Below, in pieces: positions 34,570 through 43,456 of a stretch of 64,000 bases of DNA. The DNA comes from Devosia sediminis (lineage in GTDB: Bacteria; Pseudomonadota; Alphaproteobacteria; Rhizobiales; Devosiaceae), in the NCBI RefSeq assembly GCF_016411825.1, contig NZ_JAEKMH010000002.1, positions 1,054,001 through 1,118,000 of the forward strand, written 5' to 3'. Every line of letters begins with the position of its first letter. Within the stretch, counting starts at the first letter, position 1. The translations under genes and the position numbers were made by a program. The notes under the pieces are model-generated. The model saw only the letters and a list, made by a program, of their open reading frames with translations, ran no database searches and was not told where the DNA came from.

Positions 34570-36414
34570 TCAGATGCTCGCCTGCACAGAATGCAATCCG
34601 GCATAGACGCCGTCTCGCGCCATCAACTGGTCATGCGTGCCTTCCTCGACGATGCCGTCATTGGTCAGCACCACGATGCGGTCGGCATGACGCACCGTCG
34701 ACAGCCGGTGGGCGATGACCAGCGTCGTGCGGCCCCGCGCCAGGCCCAGCAGGGCCTTCTGCACGGCCCGCTCGCTCTCGTTGTCGAGCGCACTGGTCGC
34801 TTCGTCGAAGATCAGCACCGCCGGGTTCTTCAGGAATGCCCTGGCGATGGTCAGCCGCTGCCTCTGGCCACCCGACAGCTTGACGCCGCGTTGTCCGATC
34901 TCCGACTTGTACCCCTCCGGCAAGGCCAGGATAAACTCGTGGGCATTGGCTGCTTTGGCTGCGGCGACGATATCTTCGTCGCTGGCATCAGGCCGGCCAT
35001 AGCGGAGGTTCTCTTCGACTGAGCCACTGAACAGGTAGACGTCCTGCTGCACAACTCCGATATTCTGACGCAGAGATGCAAGCGTCACATCCCGCACGTC
35101 GTGGCCGTCAATGCTGACGCTCCCACCCACCACGTCATAGAAGCGGGGTATCAGGCTGCAGAGGGTGCTCTTGCCCACGCCCGAAGGCCCCACCAGCGCG
35201 ACGAACTCGCCGGGCGCGATGCGAAGTGACACCCCGTCGAGCACCTTTTGCGCGTCGTCATCATAGTGGAAGCTGATATCGGTGAAGCTGATGCTGCCCT
35301 TTACGTCTCGCAGCGGCATGGCGCCGGGGCGGTCCGAGATCTCCGCCTTCTCTTCCAGCAGCTCCATCGCCCGCACGAAGCCAGTATAGCCCAGTTGCCA
35401 GAGACGGATGAAGTTATCGAAGCGCTTGATCGGATCGAGCAGCACCCCCACGCAGAGCAGCAGCGTCAGCATGTCGGCTGCCGTCAGGTCGCTGGTGAGG
35501 ATGCGAATGGCCCCGCCCACGATCACCACCACGGTGATCAACTGGCCGAACGCTTCCATGCCGCTCCAGAGCAGGGCCTCGCTCCGATAGCCATCCTCGC
35601 GGCTCTCCAGGAATCGTCGGTTTTCACGGCCAAAGCGCCGGATTTCGTCCCCCTCATTGGCGAAGGACTGCACGACGCGTATGCCGCCCAGCGCGTCCTC
35701 GACCCGCTCGTTGATATCGGCGATGCGTTCTTTGGTCTGGCGCAGCGCAATATTCATGCGGCGGTTGAAGTACAACGCGTAACCGCAGGCGAACGGGAGG
35801 AGAAGTGCGATGGCGAGTGCGATCACAGGGTCGATATAAGATAGCACCGCCATGGCCCCGACGAATTTGAGGCTGGCAATGGCCAGGTCCTCGGGCCCGT
35901 GGTGGAACAGTTCGCCAAGCCAGAGCGAGTCATTGGTGATGCGGCTCATGAGCTGGCCGGTGCGCTGCCGGTCGTAATAGCTGAACGACAAGGTCTGGCA
36001 GTGCTCGAACAGCTCCTGGCGCACCTGCGCCTCGATCTTGGCGCCCATGGCGTGGCCTCGGTAGTCGACAAAATAGGTGGCCAGGGCCTGGACGAGAAAG
36101 ACGCCGACCATCAAGGCGCCCAGCACCAGCAACTGTCCCATTGCGTCTGGCGCCGCGCGCAGGTCGGGCAAACGTCCGACAATGTGGTTGGCCATCAGGG
36201 GCAGGGCCAGGGCGGTGCCGGCAACCAGCACGGCGCAGCCGAGAACCGCCGCCAGCAGCGGCAGGTGTGGCCGATAGTAGGATGCGAAGCGTCTCAGCCG
36301 CAGCCGGGCGATATCGCGCGCTGCGGTGTCGGGCTCGGAATTTCGGGCGAGAAGTCGGGAGAGCAGGCTAGGGCGTTTGACGCGCCGATCCTGCGCGGAA
36401 GACGAAGAAGACAT
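34570..36414 (-). CDS. ABC exporter, fused permease and ATPase (MsbA/LmrA-like)
   Basis: A 614-residue half-transporter that works as a homodimer in the inner membrane. Six membrane helices fill about 45-330. The nucleotide-binding domain has Walker A VGPSGVGKST, Q loop NIGVVQQDVYLFSG, signature LSGGQRQR, Walker B AVLIFDEATSALD and the switch His in VIAHRLSTVRHADRI. A basic N-terminal tail rich in Ser and Arg precedes helix 1. MsbA-like proteins flip lipid A or export drugs. With no lipid A gene nearby, the cargo stays open. Confidence 0.92.
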   Translation of the reverse strand: MSSSSSAQDRRVKRPSLLSRLLARNSEPDTAARDIARLRLRRFASYYRPHLPLLAAVLGCAVLVAGTALALPLMANHIVGRLPDLRAAPDAMGQLLVLGALMVGVFLVQALATYFVDYRGHAMGAKIEAQVRQELFEHCQTLSFSYYDRQRTGQLMSRITNDSLWLGELFHHGPEDLAIASLKFVGAMAVLSYIDPVIALAIALLLPFACGYALYFNRRMNIALRQTKERIADINERVEDALGGIRVVQSFANEGDEIRRFGRENRRFLESREDGYRSEALLWSGMEAFGQLITVVVIVGGAIRILTSDLTAADMLTLLLCVGVLLDPIKRFDNFIRLWQLGYTGFVRAMELLEEKAEISDRPGAMPLRDVKGSISFTDISFHYDDDAQKVLDGVSLRIAPGEFVALVGPSGVGKSTLCSLIPRFYDVVGGSVSIDGHDVRDVTLASLRQNIGVVQQDVYLFSGSVEENLRYGRPDASDEDIVAAAKAANAHEFILALPEGYKSEIGQRGVKLSGGQRQRLTIARAFLKNPAVLIFDEATSALDNESERAVQKALLGLARGRTTLVIAHRLSTVRHADRIVVLTNDGIVEEGTHDQLMARDGVYAGLHSVQASI

Positions 36415-37040
36415 GAGAAACTCTGTCCTGATGAGGAGATGGGTTTTTCTTGGTGGACAGAGTGGTTTTCATCTCGATCTCCCCTTGGAGTGTTCAGCAA
36501 CTATGCGGCGCGCCGGGCCGCCTGGCAATGTCGGCGTGGTCACAAGCCTGTCTCTGTGACGATTCCGCAACAACGGCATCGATTCCAGTACAGCCCTCTC
36601 ACCATCAACGATTTGGCGATGTTTCCCGCCACAATCTGCCCCTAAAGCAGGTTGCATGGCATTCGGGGGCGGGTGCCTGCCGGGACTGTCTGGCCACTTT
36701 GGGCCCGGCTGTGTCTTGGTATCCCGAACCCCGATAACCTCTGAATTTGGCGCGAAAACCGCCTGAAACGGTACGAATGAACGTGTTTTTGCCGATCGCT
36801 GTTGCTCCATACCCGGCGCATGTCGCCTGTCGGGACGGGCTCGATCATCGTTGTGATGGGTTGGGCTGAATGCGGTCACAAAGCTCGTTTACGAAGTCTT
36901 CACACTTTGCTTTGCCCGCCAGCGTCCTCCGGGCAAGATCACCCTTGAACCGCGGCCACGCGTCGGCCGCATTGGCAATGCCCGGGCAACCGGCATGGTC
37001 GCGTCTATTCGCCCATGGCCCCATGGGCAAAAGGAGTATC
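36415..37040. other. Large intergenic region without a convincing gene
   Basis: 626 bases separate the divergent ABC exporter and ExoR-like genes. Reading frames here have no plausible ribosome-binding sites or family patterns, and base composition is lower in GC than in flanking genes around 36560-36640 and 36770-36900. It must contain the promoters of both neighbours. I found no palindrome or repeat strong enough to call. Confidence 0.5.
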
Positions 37041-37847
37041 ATGCGCATCTCTGGGGAGTTTTCCCTTGCCTGCGCTGCGTCAGGATTTTTGTTGGCCCTC
37101 GCCATGGCCGTGCCCGCGCACGCCCAGACGGCGGCCGACGCTGCTTTCGACTTTGCCAAGACGCTGGACGGCAATGGCTCGATCGTGTCGAGCGACACGT
37201 ATCTCTCCGCCCTTGAAAGCGACGCTGCCGCCGGTCGGCCGCTCGCTCTCTGGCAGCTCGGCACCATGTATGAAACCGGCGAAGGCGTCGACAAGGACCC
37301 GGTAAAGGCCTTCGGCTATTTCGCGCAGATCGCCAACCAGCACGCAGATACCGCCCCGAAAGGCCTCGAGGCCGATATCGTTGCCAGCTCCTTCGTGAAA
37401 CTCGGTGAGTATTTCCGCATCGGTGTGCCCGAGGCCGGCGTCTCGCAGAACCCGGCGGAGTACCACCGCATGCTCATGCATGCCGCGACCTATTTCGGTG
37501 ATGCCGAGGCGCAGTATCGCATCGGCATGCTCTACCAGCAGGAAGAGGGCCTTGGCGTCAGCCCGATGCTCAGCGCCCGCTGGCTGCTCTCGGCTGCACA
37601 CAAGGGCCACTGCCTGGCGCAGGCGCAGTTGGGCAACCTGCTGTTCAACGGCATGGACAGCTACGACCCGCGGCCTGCCGAAGGGCTGATGTGGCTCAAT
37701 TTCGCCCAGACCACCTGCCTCGGTACCGGTGACGTGGCGACGGCCGAACACCTGCTCAACAGCGCCATGGCTGTTGCCACCCCGGAAGTTCGTGCCGCCG
37801 CGGTGGAAATGGCCAATTCGGGCGTCGTCATCAGCGCCGAATTCTAG
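37041..37847 (+). CDS. exoR: Periplasmic Sel1-repeat protein, ExoR-like
   Basis: A 268-residue exported protein. ATG 37041 has AAGGAG upstream and opens a signal peptide (about 1-29, cleavage after AHAQ). Sel1-type repeats follow: PLALWQLGTMYETGEGVDKD, PVKAFGYFAQIANQ, AEAQYRIGMLYQQEEGLGVS and LAQAQLGNLLFNGMDSYDPR. Its length and repeat layout match rhizobial ExoR, a periplasmic inhibitor of the ExoS/ChvG kinase that controls exopolysaccharide, motility and acid response. ExoR identity is inferred from architecture, since Sel1 proteins are diverse. Confidence 0.7.
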   Translation: MRISGEFSLACAASGFLLALAMAVPAHAQTAADAAFDFAKTLDGNGSIVSSDTYLSALESDAAAGRPLALWQLGTMYETGEGVDKDPVKAFGYFAQIANQHADTAPKGLEADIVASSFVKLGEYFRIGVPEAGVSQNPAEYHRMLMHAATYFGDAEAQYRIGMLYQQEEGLGVSPMLSARWLLSAAHKGHCLAQAQLGNLLFNGMDSYDPRPAEGLMWLNFAQTTCLGTGDVATAEHLLNSAMAVATPEVRAAAVEMANSGVVISAEF

Positions 37848-37868
37848 TCCGGGAAAAGGGCGCCTCGG

Positions 37869-38654
37869 CTAGAAGCTGAAGGCGCCTTCCACTGGCACAT
37901 GGTCGCTCGGCTTGTCCCAGCCGCGTACATCCTTGTGGATCACCACATCGTCCAGCCGATCGGCCGCCTGCGGCGAGAGCATGAGGTGGTCGATGCGGAT
38001 TCCGGCATTGCGCCGCCACGCCCCGGCCTGGAAATCCCAGAAGGTGAACGCCTGCTCGGCGGTGATGGCCCGCAGCGCGTCGGTCATGCCCATATTGCGC
38101 AGGATGCGAAATTTCTCGAGGCTTTCCGGCCGGTAGAGCGCATCGCCCCACCAGGCATCGGGATCATGCGCATCGAGAGGCGCAGGGATCAGGTTGAAGT
38201 CGCCCATCAGCACAAAGGGCTCCTCCAGGGTCAGGCGCTCCTCGACGAAGCGATTGAGCCTGTCCATCCACCGCAGCTTATAGGGAAATTTTTCGGTATC
38301 CACCGGATTGCCGTTCGGCAGGTAGATATTGCACACCCGCACCACGCCACCCTCGACCGAGAACACGCCCTCGATCAACCGGGACTGCTCGTCCTCGGCA
38401 TCGCCCGGCAGGCCGCGATGCACCTCGTCGAAAGGGACCTTTGAGAGCAGCGCCACGCCGTTCCAGCTCTTCTGGCCGTGCGTTTCGACATTGTAGCCCA
38501 GCGCCTCGATTTCGGCCTTGGGAAACCCGTCGTCCACGCTCTTGATTTCCTGGAGGCCGACAATGTCCGGCTTTTCTTCTTCAAGCCAGCGCAGCAGCAA
38601 TTCCAGCCGCGCCTTGATGCCGTTGATATTCCAGGTGGCGATACGCAGGGTCAT
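37869..38654 (-). CDS. xth: Exodeoxyribonuclease III
   Basis: A 261-residue AP endonuclease and 3' exonuclease for base-excision repair. The metal- and phosphate-site motifs are all present: IATWNINGIKAR (5-16), GLQEIKSVD (Glu as metal ligand), YLPNGNP, GDFNLIPAPLD, the catalytic RIDHLMLS and the final SDHVPVEGAF. ATG 38654 starts MTLRIATWN. It ends 22 bases from the convergent exoR-like gene and follows a serine hydrolase gene on the same strand by 10 bases. Confidence 0.95.
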   Translation of the reverse strand: MTLRIATWNINGIKARLELLLRWLEEEKPDIVGLQEIKSVDDGFPKAEIEALGYNVETHGQKSWNGVALLSKVPFDEVHRGLPGDAEDEQSRLIEGVFSVEGGVVRVCNIYLPNGNPVDTEKFPYKLRWMDRLNRFVEERLTLEEPFVLMGDFNLIPAPLDAHDPDAWWGDALYRPESLEKFRILRNMGMTDALRAITAEQAFTFWDFQAGAWRRNAGIRIDHLMLSPQAADRLDDVVIHKDVRGWDKPSDHVPVEGAFSF

Positions 38655-38664
38655 GTCGGCGTCC

Positions 38665-39762
38665 TCAGGTCAGTTCGGCATAGACGGCCTGGATGATATC
38701 CTTCGGATACCGTCCCGTGCACCCCTCGAGTGCCGTATTGCTCATCGAAATCAGCGACAGGCCGTTTGCAGGGTCGATCAGCCATGAATGCCCATAAACG
38801 CCGCCCCAGTTGACGGTCCCCTTGGCCGATGGCGAACCGGCAGCCACTGGATCGTCGACAATGGCTCCGAAATAACCGAAGCGCTGTCCGGCTTCGCGTT
38901 CGACCTCCCCGATCTGGTTGGAAAAGGCCGCGGCCACAGTATCGCGGCTGACTACGCCACCGCCGCCATTGAGCATCGCCTCGAGAAACCGCAGCACATC
39001 GGCCGGCGTGCCGGCCATGCCGGCGCCGCCGGATTGGAACGCTGTCTTGCTGAAGATGCGGGACGGTGAGAATACCACCGGGCCGTTGTCGCCCTCGACC
39101 GCCTGCGGATCGGTCATCGGCGTCGGCGGCACTCCATCGGCATAAGGCTTTGCGAGGCGACTTTCGTCGGCCACGAAGAACCCGGTTTCCGTCATCCCGA
39201 GCGGTCCGGTCACATGCGCCTTCACGGCATCGCCCAGCGTACCGCCATGCACCTGCGCCAGCACCGCGCCGAGCACATCGATGGCCACCGAATACTGCCA
39301 GGCAGAACCCGGCACATAGGCGAGCGGATGCCGGGCCACCCGCGAAAAATTCTCTTGAAGGCTCCGCTCGGTTTGCCCCAGGCCCGTCGTGATTTCAGGG
39401 TCCTGCGGATAGCCATAGGATAGGCCGGCCGTATGCGTCAGCAGGTGATGGATGGTTATGGCCCCCTCGCGGCCATCCTGGAGCCGCGGCGCGAACCAAG
39501 GAATGTACTGCTTCACTGGCTCATGGAGCCCGATCAGCCCCTCGTCCACCATGGCGAGAGCTGTGGCAGCCACAATCGGCTTGGTCACCGAGGCCAGCCG
39601 ATAGATCGCATTGTCGATCATCGGCGCGCCGGCCTCGCGATCGAACCAGCCGGCCGTGCGCCGATAGACGATGTCGCCATGGCGTGCCACGGCCAGCTCA
39701 GCGCCAACAATGGTCTGGTTGGCGATGGCGGCATCCATAACGGCGTCGATACGGCTGGTCAT
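38665..39762 (-). CDS. Serine hydrolase, beta-lactamase class C/esterase family
   Basis: A 365-residue protein of the beta-lactamase-related (Pfam Beta-lactamase) fold. The nucleophile motif is S-x-x-K in YRLASVTKPIVAATALAMV (about 57-60), the Tyr motif is WQYSVAIDVLG, and the third-box region GGVYGHSWLIDP is near the end. No signal peptide is visible, so it is probably a cytoplasmic esterase or peptidase rather than a periplasmic beta-lactamase. It lies 10 bases upstream of xth and may share its transcript. The natural substrate is unknown. Confidence 0.88.
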   Translation of the reverse strand: MTSRIDAVMDAAIANQTIVGAELAVARHGDIVYRRTAGWFDREAGAPMIDNAIYRLASVTKPIVAATALAMVDEGLIGLHEPVKQYIPWFAPRLQDGREGAITIHHLLTHTAGLSYGYPQDPEITTGLGQTERSLQENFSRVARHPLAYVPGSAWQYSVAIDVLGAVLAQVHGGTLGDAVKAHVTGPLGMTETGFFVADESRLAKPYADGVPPTPMTDPQAVEGDNGPVVFSPSRIFSKTAFQSGGAGMAGTPADVLRFLEAMLNGGGGVVSRDTVAAAFSNQIGEVEREAGQRFGYFGAIVDDPVAAGSPSAKGTVNWGGVYGHSWLIDPANGLSLISMSNTALEGCTGRYPKDIIQAVYAELT

Positions 39763-39819
39763 GGCGTCGATTCCTCCAAACTGGGAGGGACTTTAGCCGC
39801 TGTCCGATGTCGGGTGAAG

Positions 39820-40170
39820 CTAGACCGCGAAGCTGGTGCCGCAGCCGCAGGAGGCAACAGCATTCGGGTTCTTGATCTGGAAGGACTGGCCGATCAGATC
39901 GTCGACGAAGTCGATCTCCGCACCGCCCATGAATTCGAGGCTGAGCGAGTCGATCAGCACGGTCGCGTCGCCCTTGGCCAGCACCAGGTCGTCCTCATTG
40001 GGCGTTTCCTGCACGAGATTGTACTCGTACTGGAAGCCGGAACAGCCGCCGCCCGCCACCGAAATGCGCAACACCGTTCCGGGCGCTTCCTTGGAGAGAA
40101 TGCGCGTCACACGCTTGGCGGCGCGATCCGAAAGGGTTACGGCAGGGGTGGCCAGCGCGGCTTCGGTCAT
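39820..40170 (-). CDS. erpA: Iron-sulfur cluster insertion protein (HesB/IscA/ErpA type)
   Basis: A 116-residue A-type carrier protein that delivers Fe-S clusters to apoproteins. The three cluster-binding cysteines are Cys43 in GGGCSGFQYEY and Cys108 and Cys110 in ASCGCGTSF, at the usual spacing. The stretch DSLSLEFMGGAEIDFVDDL is typical. It is divergent from dgt, with an 85-base promoter region between them. The C-G-C-G arrangement fits ErpA as well as other family members, so the symbol is a best guess. Confidence 0.9.
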   Translation of the reverse strand: MTEAALATPAVTLSDRAAKRVTRILSKEAPGTVLRISVAGGGCSGFQYEYNLVQETPNEDDLVLAKGDATVLIDSLSLEFMGGAEIDFVDDLIGQSFQIKNPNAVASCGCGTSFAV

Positions 40171-40255
40171 GGGGAAATCCCGATTGGTCGTAATGTCATA
40201 ACGCTGCCGCTAAGATAGGCGCTCCAGACGCCATTGCAAAGGCCCGGACTTACAC

Positions 40256-41446
40256 ATGAGCGAGACCGCCCCCTATGCCGCCAAATCCGCCCAGTCCCTG
40301 GGCCGGCTCCACGGCGCAGGACCCAGCCCCACACGCTCAGAATTCCAGCGCGACCGCGACCGCATCATCCATTCCACGGCCTTTCGCCGCTTGCAGCACA
40401 AGACTCAGGTTTTCCTCGCCCATGAAGGCCGGCATTTCCGCAATCGTCTGACCCATACGCTTGAAGTCAGCCAGATTGCCCGGTCCATCGCCCGCGCCCT
40501 ACGGCTCGACGAGGATCTTGCCGAGGCGGTCGCGCTCAGCCACGATCTCGGCCACACGCCATTTGGCCATGCTGGCGAACGCGCCCTGCATCGGGCCATG
40601 GAGCCCTATGGCGGGTTCGATCACAACGTTCAGGCGCTGCGCGTCGTCACCCTGCTCGAAAACCGCTATGCCGAGCATGACGGCCTCAACCTCACCTGGG
40701 AGACGCTCGAAGGCATTCTCAAGCACAACGGCCCGCTGCTCGACGCCCAGGGCCGTCCTTACGGCCGCTACGCCCACGAAGGCCTGCCATCCGGCCTCGA
40801 CGCCATCCCGGCGCCGGCCGATCTGCGCCTTTCGACCTTTGCCAGCCTCGAAGCCCAGGTGGCCGCCGTCGCCGACGACATCGCCTACAACGCTCACGAC
40901 ATCGACGACGCGCTGCGGGCCGGCCTCGTCACTGTGCCCGATTTCGCCGATGTCCCCATGGCCGGTCCCATCGTCAGCGAAGTGCTCGGCCTTTATCCCG
41001 ATATTGGCGCCAAGCGCCATGCCCACGAAATCCAGCGCCGCATGATTACCCGTGCCGTCGAAGACGTCATCGCCACCAGCGCCGCCAGGATTGCGGCTGC
41101 CGGTGTCGAGACCAGCGAAGACGTCCGCCTTGCCGGTGAGCCGCTGGTTACCTTTTCCGCTGCCACCGCCAACGCGGAAAAAGGCCTCAAGGCCTTCCTC
41201 TTCGACCGGGTCTATCGTCACGAGGCAGTCATGGTGCCAGTGCGCGAAAGCGAGAGCGTGGTCGAGCGCCTGTTCGCCGCCTACATGGCCGATCCCGACA
41301 TGCCCGGCCGCTGGGGCGAGGCGGGCAGGGCGGTCACCGGAGCCGAACGGGCCCGCATCGTTGCCGATTTCGTCGCCGGCATGACCGACCCCTATGCGCT
41401 TGATCAATATCAGCGCCTGTTTGACGCTCGCCCGGATTTCCGTTAA
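40256..41446 (+). CDS. dgt: Deoxyguanosinetriphosphate triphosphohydrolase-like protein
   Basis: A 396-residue HD-domain enzyme that releases triphosphate from dNTPs. The metal site shows FRNRLTHTLEVSQIARSIAR (His67) and LSHDLGHTPFGHAGERAL (His96-Asp97), with the later D in AYNAHDIDDALRAG. The N-terminal RDRDRIIHSTAFRRLQHKTQ is a strong family signature. The next gene is argS, and the erpA-dgt-argS order is common in Hyphomicrobiales. Confidence 0.95.
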   Translation: MSETAPYAAKSAQSLGRLHGAGPSPTRSEFQRDRDRIIHSTAFRRLQHKTQVFLAHEGRHFRNRLTHTLEVSQIARSIARALRLDEDLAEAVALSHDLGHTPFGHAGERALHRAMEPYGGFDHNVQALRVVTLLENRYAEHDGLNLTWETLEGILKHNGPLLDAQGRPYGRYAHEGLPSGLDAIPAPADLRLSTFASLEAQVAAVADDIAYNAHDIDDALRAGLVTVPDFADVPMAGPIVSEVLGLYPDIGAKRHAHEIQRRMITRAVEDVIATSAARIAAAGVETSEDVRLAGEPLVTFSAATANAEKGLKAFLFDRVYRHEAVMVPVRESESVVERLFAAYMADPDMPGRWGEAGRAVTGAERARIVADFVAGMTDPYALDQYQRLFDARPDFR

Positions 41447-41483
41447 CCGCACTGAATTGGTGAGGCGCCTAGCCAACAACCTT

Positions 41484-41502
41484 CCTCGGACTTGAGCCGA
41501 GG
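41484..41502. repeat. Short palindrome CCTCGGACTTGAGCCGAGG
   Basis: A 19-base palindrome with a CTTGA-type loop lies between dgt and argS. A near-identical element is found at 51278-51298, so it is a repeated intergenic motif. Confidence 0.6.
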
Positions 41503-41613
41503 ACCACTCTCTACACCGCGGAAGCGGCGGCTGGCCCTTGGGTCACGCCCGAGGGCGGCATCGTGGTTGTGGATGCGCCTTTCCTCCAAACTAGGACACT
41601 TGGTCGTTAAGCC

Positions 41614-43359
41614 ATGGATATTTTCGCCCTTTTCACCACCCGGGTCACCGAGGCCCTGCGTGCCGATTACCCCCAGCTCGACGCCGAGCTGCTGTCGCGC
41701 GTCGTGGTGGAACCGCCGCGAGACGCTGCCCATGGCGACCTTTCGACCAATGCGGCCATGGTCGTGGCCAAGCCGCTGGGCAAGAACCCGCGCGAAGTCG
41801 CGGCGGCCCTGGTTGAGCGCTTCAAGTCCGCGCCCGATGTGGAATCTGTCGAAGTAGCCGGCCCCGGCTTCATCAATTTCCGTCTGTCGAATTCCATCTG
41901 GCATCAGGTGCTGAAGGCCATCGGCGCACAGGGCGACAATTATGGCCGCTCCGATCTCGGCCGGGGCGAACGGGTCAATGTCGAGTATGTCTCGGCCAAC
42001 CCGACCGGTCCCATGCATGTCGGCCACACTCGCGGCGCCGTCTTTGGCGATGCGCTGGCTTCGCTTATGGCCTGGTCCGGCTATGACGTGACGCGCGAAT
42101 ATTACATCAACGACACCGGCGGCCAGACCATCATCCTCGGGCAATCCGCTTTGCTGCGTTATCGCGAGGCCCTGGGCGAAACCATCGAAATCCCCGCCGG
42201 CTTCTATCCGGGCGAGTATCTCATTCCCGTGGGCAAGACGCTGGCGGCCGAATATGGCCCCTCGCTGCTCGAAAAGCCCGAGCAGGAAGCAGTGCTCATC
42301 GCCCGCGAGGCCGCCCTTGCGGCCATGATGGAACTGATCAAGGCCGATCTGGCCCAGCTCAATATCCATCACGACGTCTTCTTCTCCGAGCGCACGCTGC
42401 ACGGGCAGGGGGGCGACATCGACACCACGCTCGACTGGCTGCGCGAGGAGGGCATGGTCTATCAGGGCCGGCTCGAAGCCCCCAAGGGCAAGACGCCGGA
42501 GGAGTGGGAAGACCGCGAGCAGACCCTGTTCCGCGCCAAGGATTATGGCGACGACACCGATCGGGCGCTCATCAAGTCCGATGGGTCCTTCACATATTTT
42601 GCGGCCGATATCGCCTATCACCGCAACAAGTACCTGCGCGGCTTCAAGCATATGGTCAATGTGCTCGGCGCCGACCATTCGGGCTATGTGAAGCGCCTTT
42701 CTGCGGCAGTGAAGGCCGTCTCCCATGGCGAGGCCGACATCGACGTGCGCATCTGCCAGCTTGTCCGCCTGCTCAAGAATGGCGAACCGTTCAAGATGTC
42801 CAAGCGCTCGGGGGACCTTGTGACCCTGGCCGACGTGGTCGAGGAAGTGGGCGCCGATGCTACCCGTTTCATGCTCCTCTTCCGGCGCAACGACGCGTCG
42901 ATGGATTTCGACTTTGCCCTGGTCAAGGAGCAGACGCGCGACAATCCGGTCTTCTACGTCCAATACGCCCATGCCCGGGCCTGCTCGATCTTCAAGACCG
43001 CCCGGCGCGACATGCCCGAACTCGACATTTCGCCCGCAGCGCTTGCCGCGGCCGAGGTCGAATTGCTGGGCACGGCTGCCGATATCGAGTTGATCCGCCT
43101 GCTCGGCGCCTGGCCGCGCACGGTGGCAGCGGCCGCCGTGGCGCACGAGCCGCACCGCATCGCCTTTTATGTGCACGAACTGGCTGCGGCGCTTCATGGC
43201 TTCTGGGCAAAGGGCAAGGATGATCCGCAGTTACGATTTGTTAACCAGTCCGACCCGAAGTTGACGCTTGCTCGACTCGCACTCGTCGATGCCGTTCGCC
43301 AGGTTATCCGGAACGGTCTGGGGATTTTGGGGGTCTCTGCGCCCGAAGAGCTTTCATAA
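41614..43359 (+). CDS. argS: Arginyl-tRNA synthetase
   Basis: A 581-residue class I synthetase. An N-terminal Arg_tRNA_synt_N domain (about 1-90) is followed by the catalytic core with the HIGH-type motif in SANPTGPMHVGHTRGAVFGD. The later FKMSKRSGDLVTL corresponds to KMSKS. The C-terminal DALR anticodon-binding domain (about 460-581) contains VQYAHARACSIF. It is the first gene of the long housekeeping run. Confidence 0.98.
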   Translation: MDIFALFTTRVTEALRADYPQLDAELLSRVVVEPPRDAAHGDLSTNAAMVVAKPLGKNPREVAAALVERFKSAPDVESVEVAGPGFINFRLSNSIWHQVLKAIGAQGDNYGRSDLGRGERVNVEYVSANPTGPMHVGHTRGAVFGDALASLMAWSGYDVTREYYINDTGGQTIILGQSALLRYREALGETIEIPAGFYPGEYLIPVGKTLAAEYGPSLLEKPEQEAVLIAREAALAAMMELIKADLAQLNIHHDVFFSERTLHGQGGDIDTTLDWLREEGMVYQGRLEAPKGKTPEEWEDREQTLFRAKDYGDDTDRALIKSDGSFTYFAADIAYHRNKYLRGFKHMVNVLGADHSGYVKRLSAAVKAVSHGEADIDVRICQLVRLLKNGEPFKMSKRSGDLVTLADVVEEVGADATRFMLLFRRNDASMDFDFALVKEQTRDNPVFYVQYAHARACSIFKTARRDMPELDISPAALAAAEVELLGTAADIELIRLLGAWPRTVAAAAVAHEPHRIAFYVHELAAALHGFWAKGKDDPQLRFVNQSDPKLTLARLALVDAVRQVIRNGLGILGVSAPEELS

Positions 43360-43456
43360 TTCGGGCGCATTGGTGTGAACACTCGCGGCGAAATCCTTGA
43401 CAGGACTATCCGCATTCTAGGGGCGCTGCCTGAAGACGACAGCGAAACCGCAATCA

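Noticed and set aside
36469-36879. A 136-codon minus-strand frame in the exporter-exoR gap
   Set aside because: It has no ribosome-binding site or recognisable pattern, and its composition (many His, Pro, Arg) is that of non-coding high-GC DNA.
41443-43197. A 584-codon minus-strand frame across argS
   Set aside because: ArgS fully explains this region and the minus frame is a GC-driven shadow.
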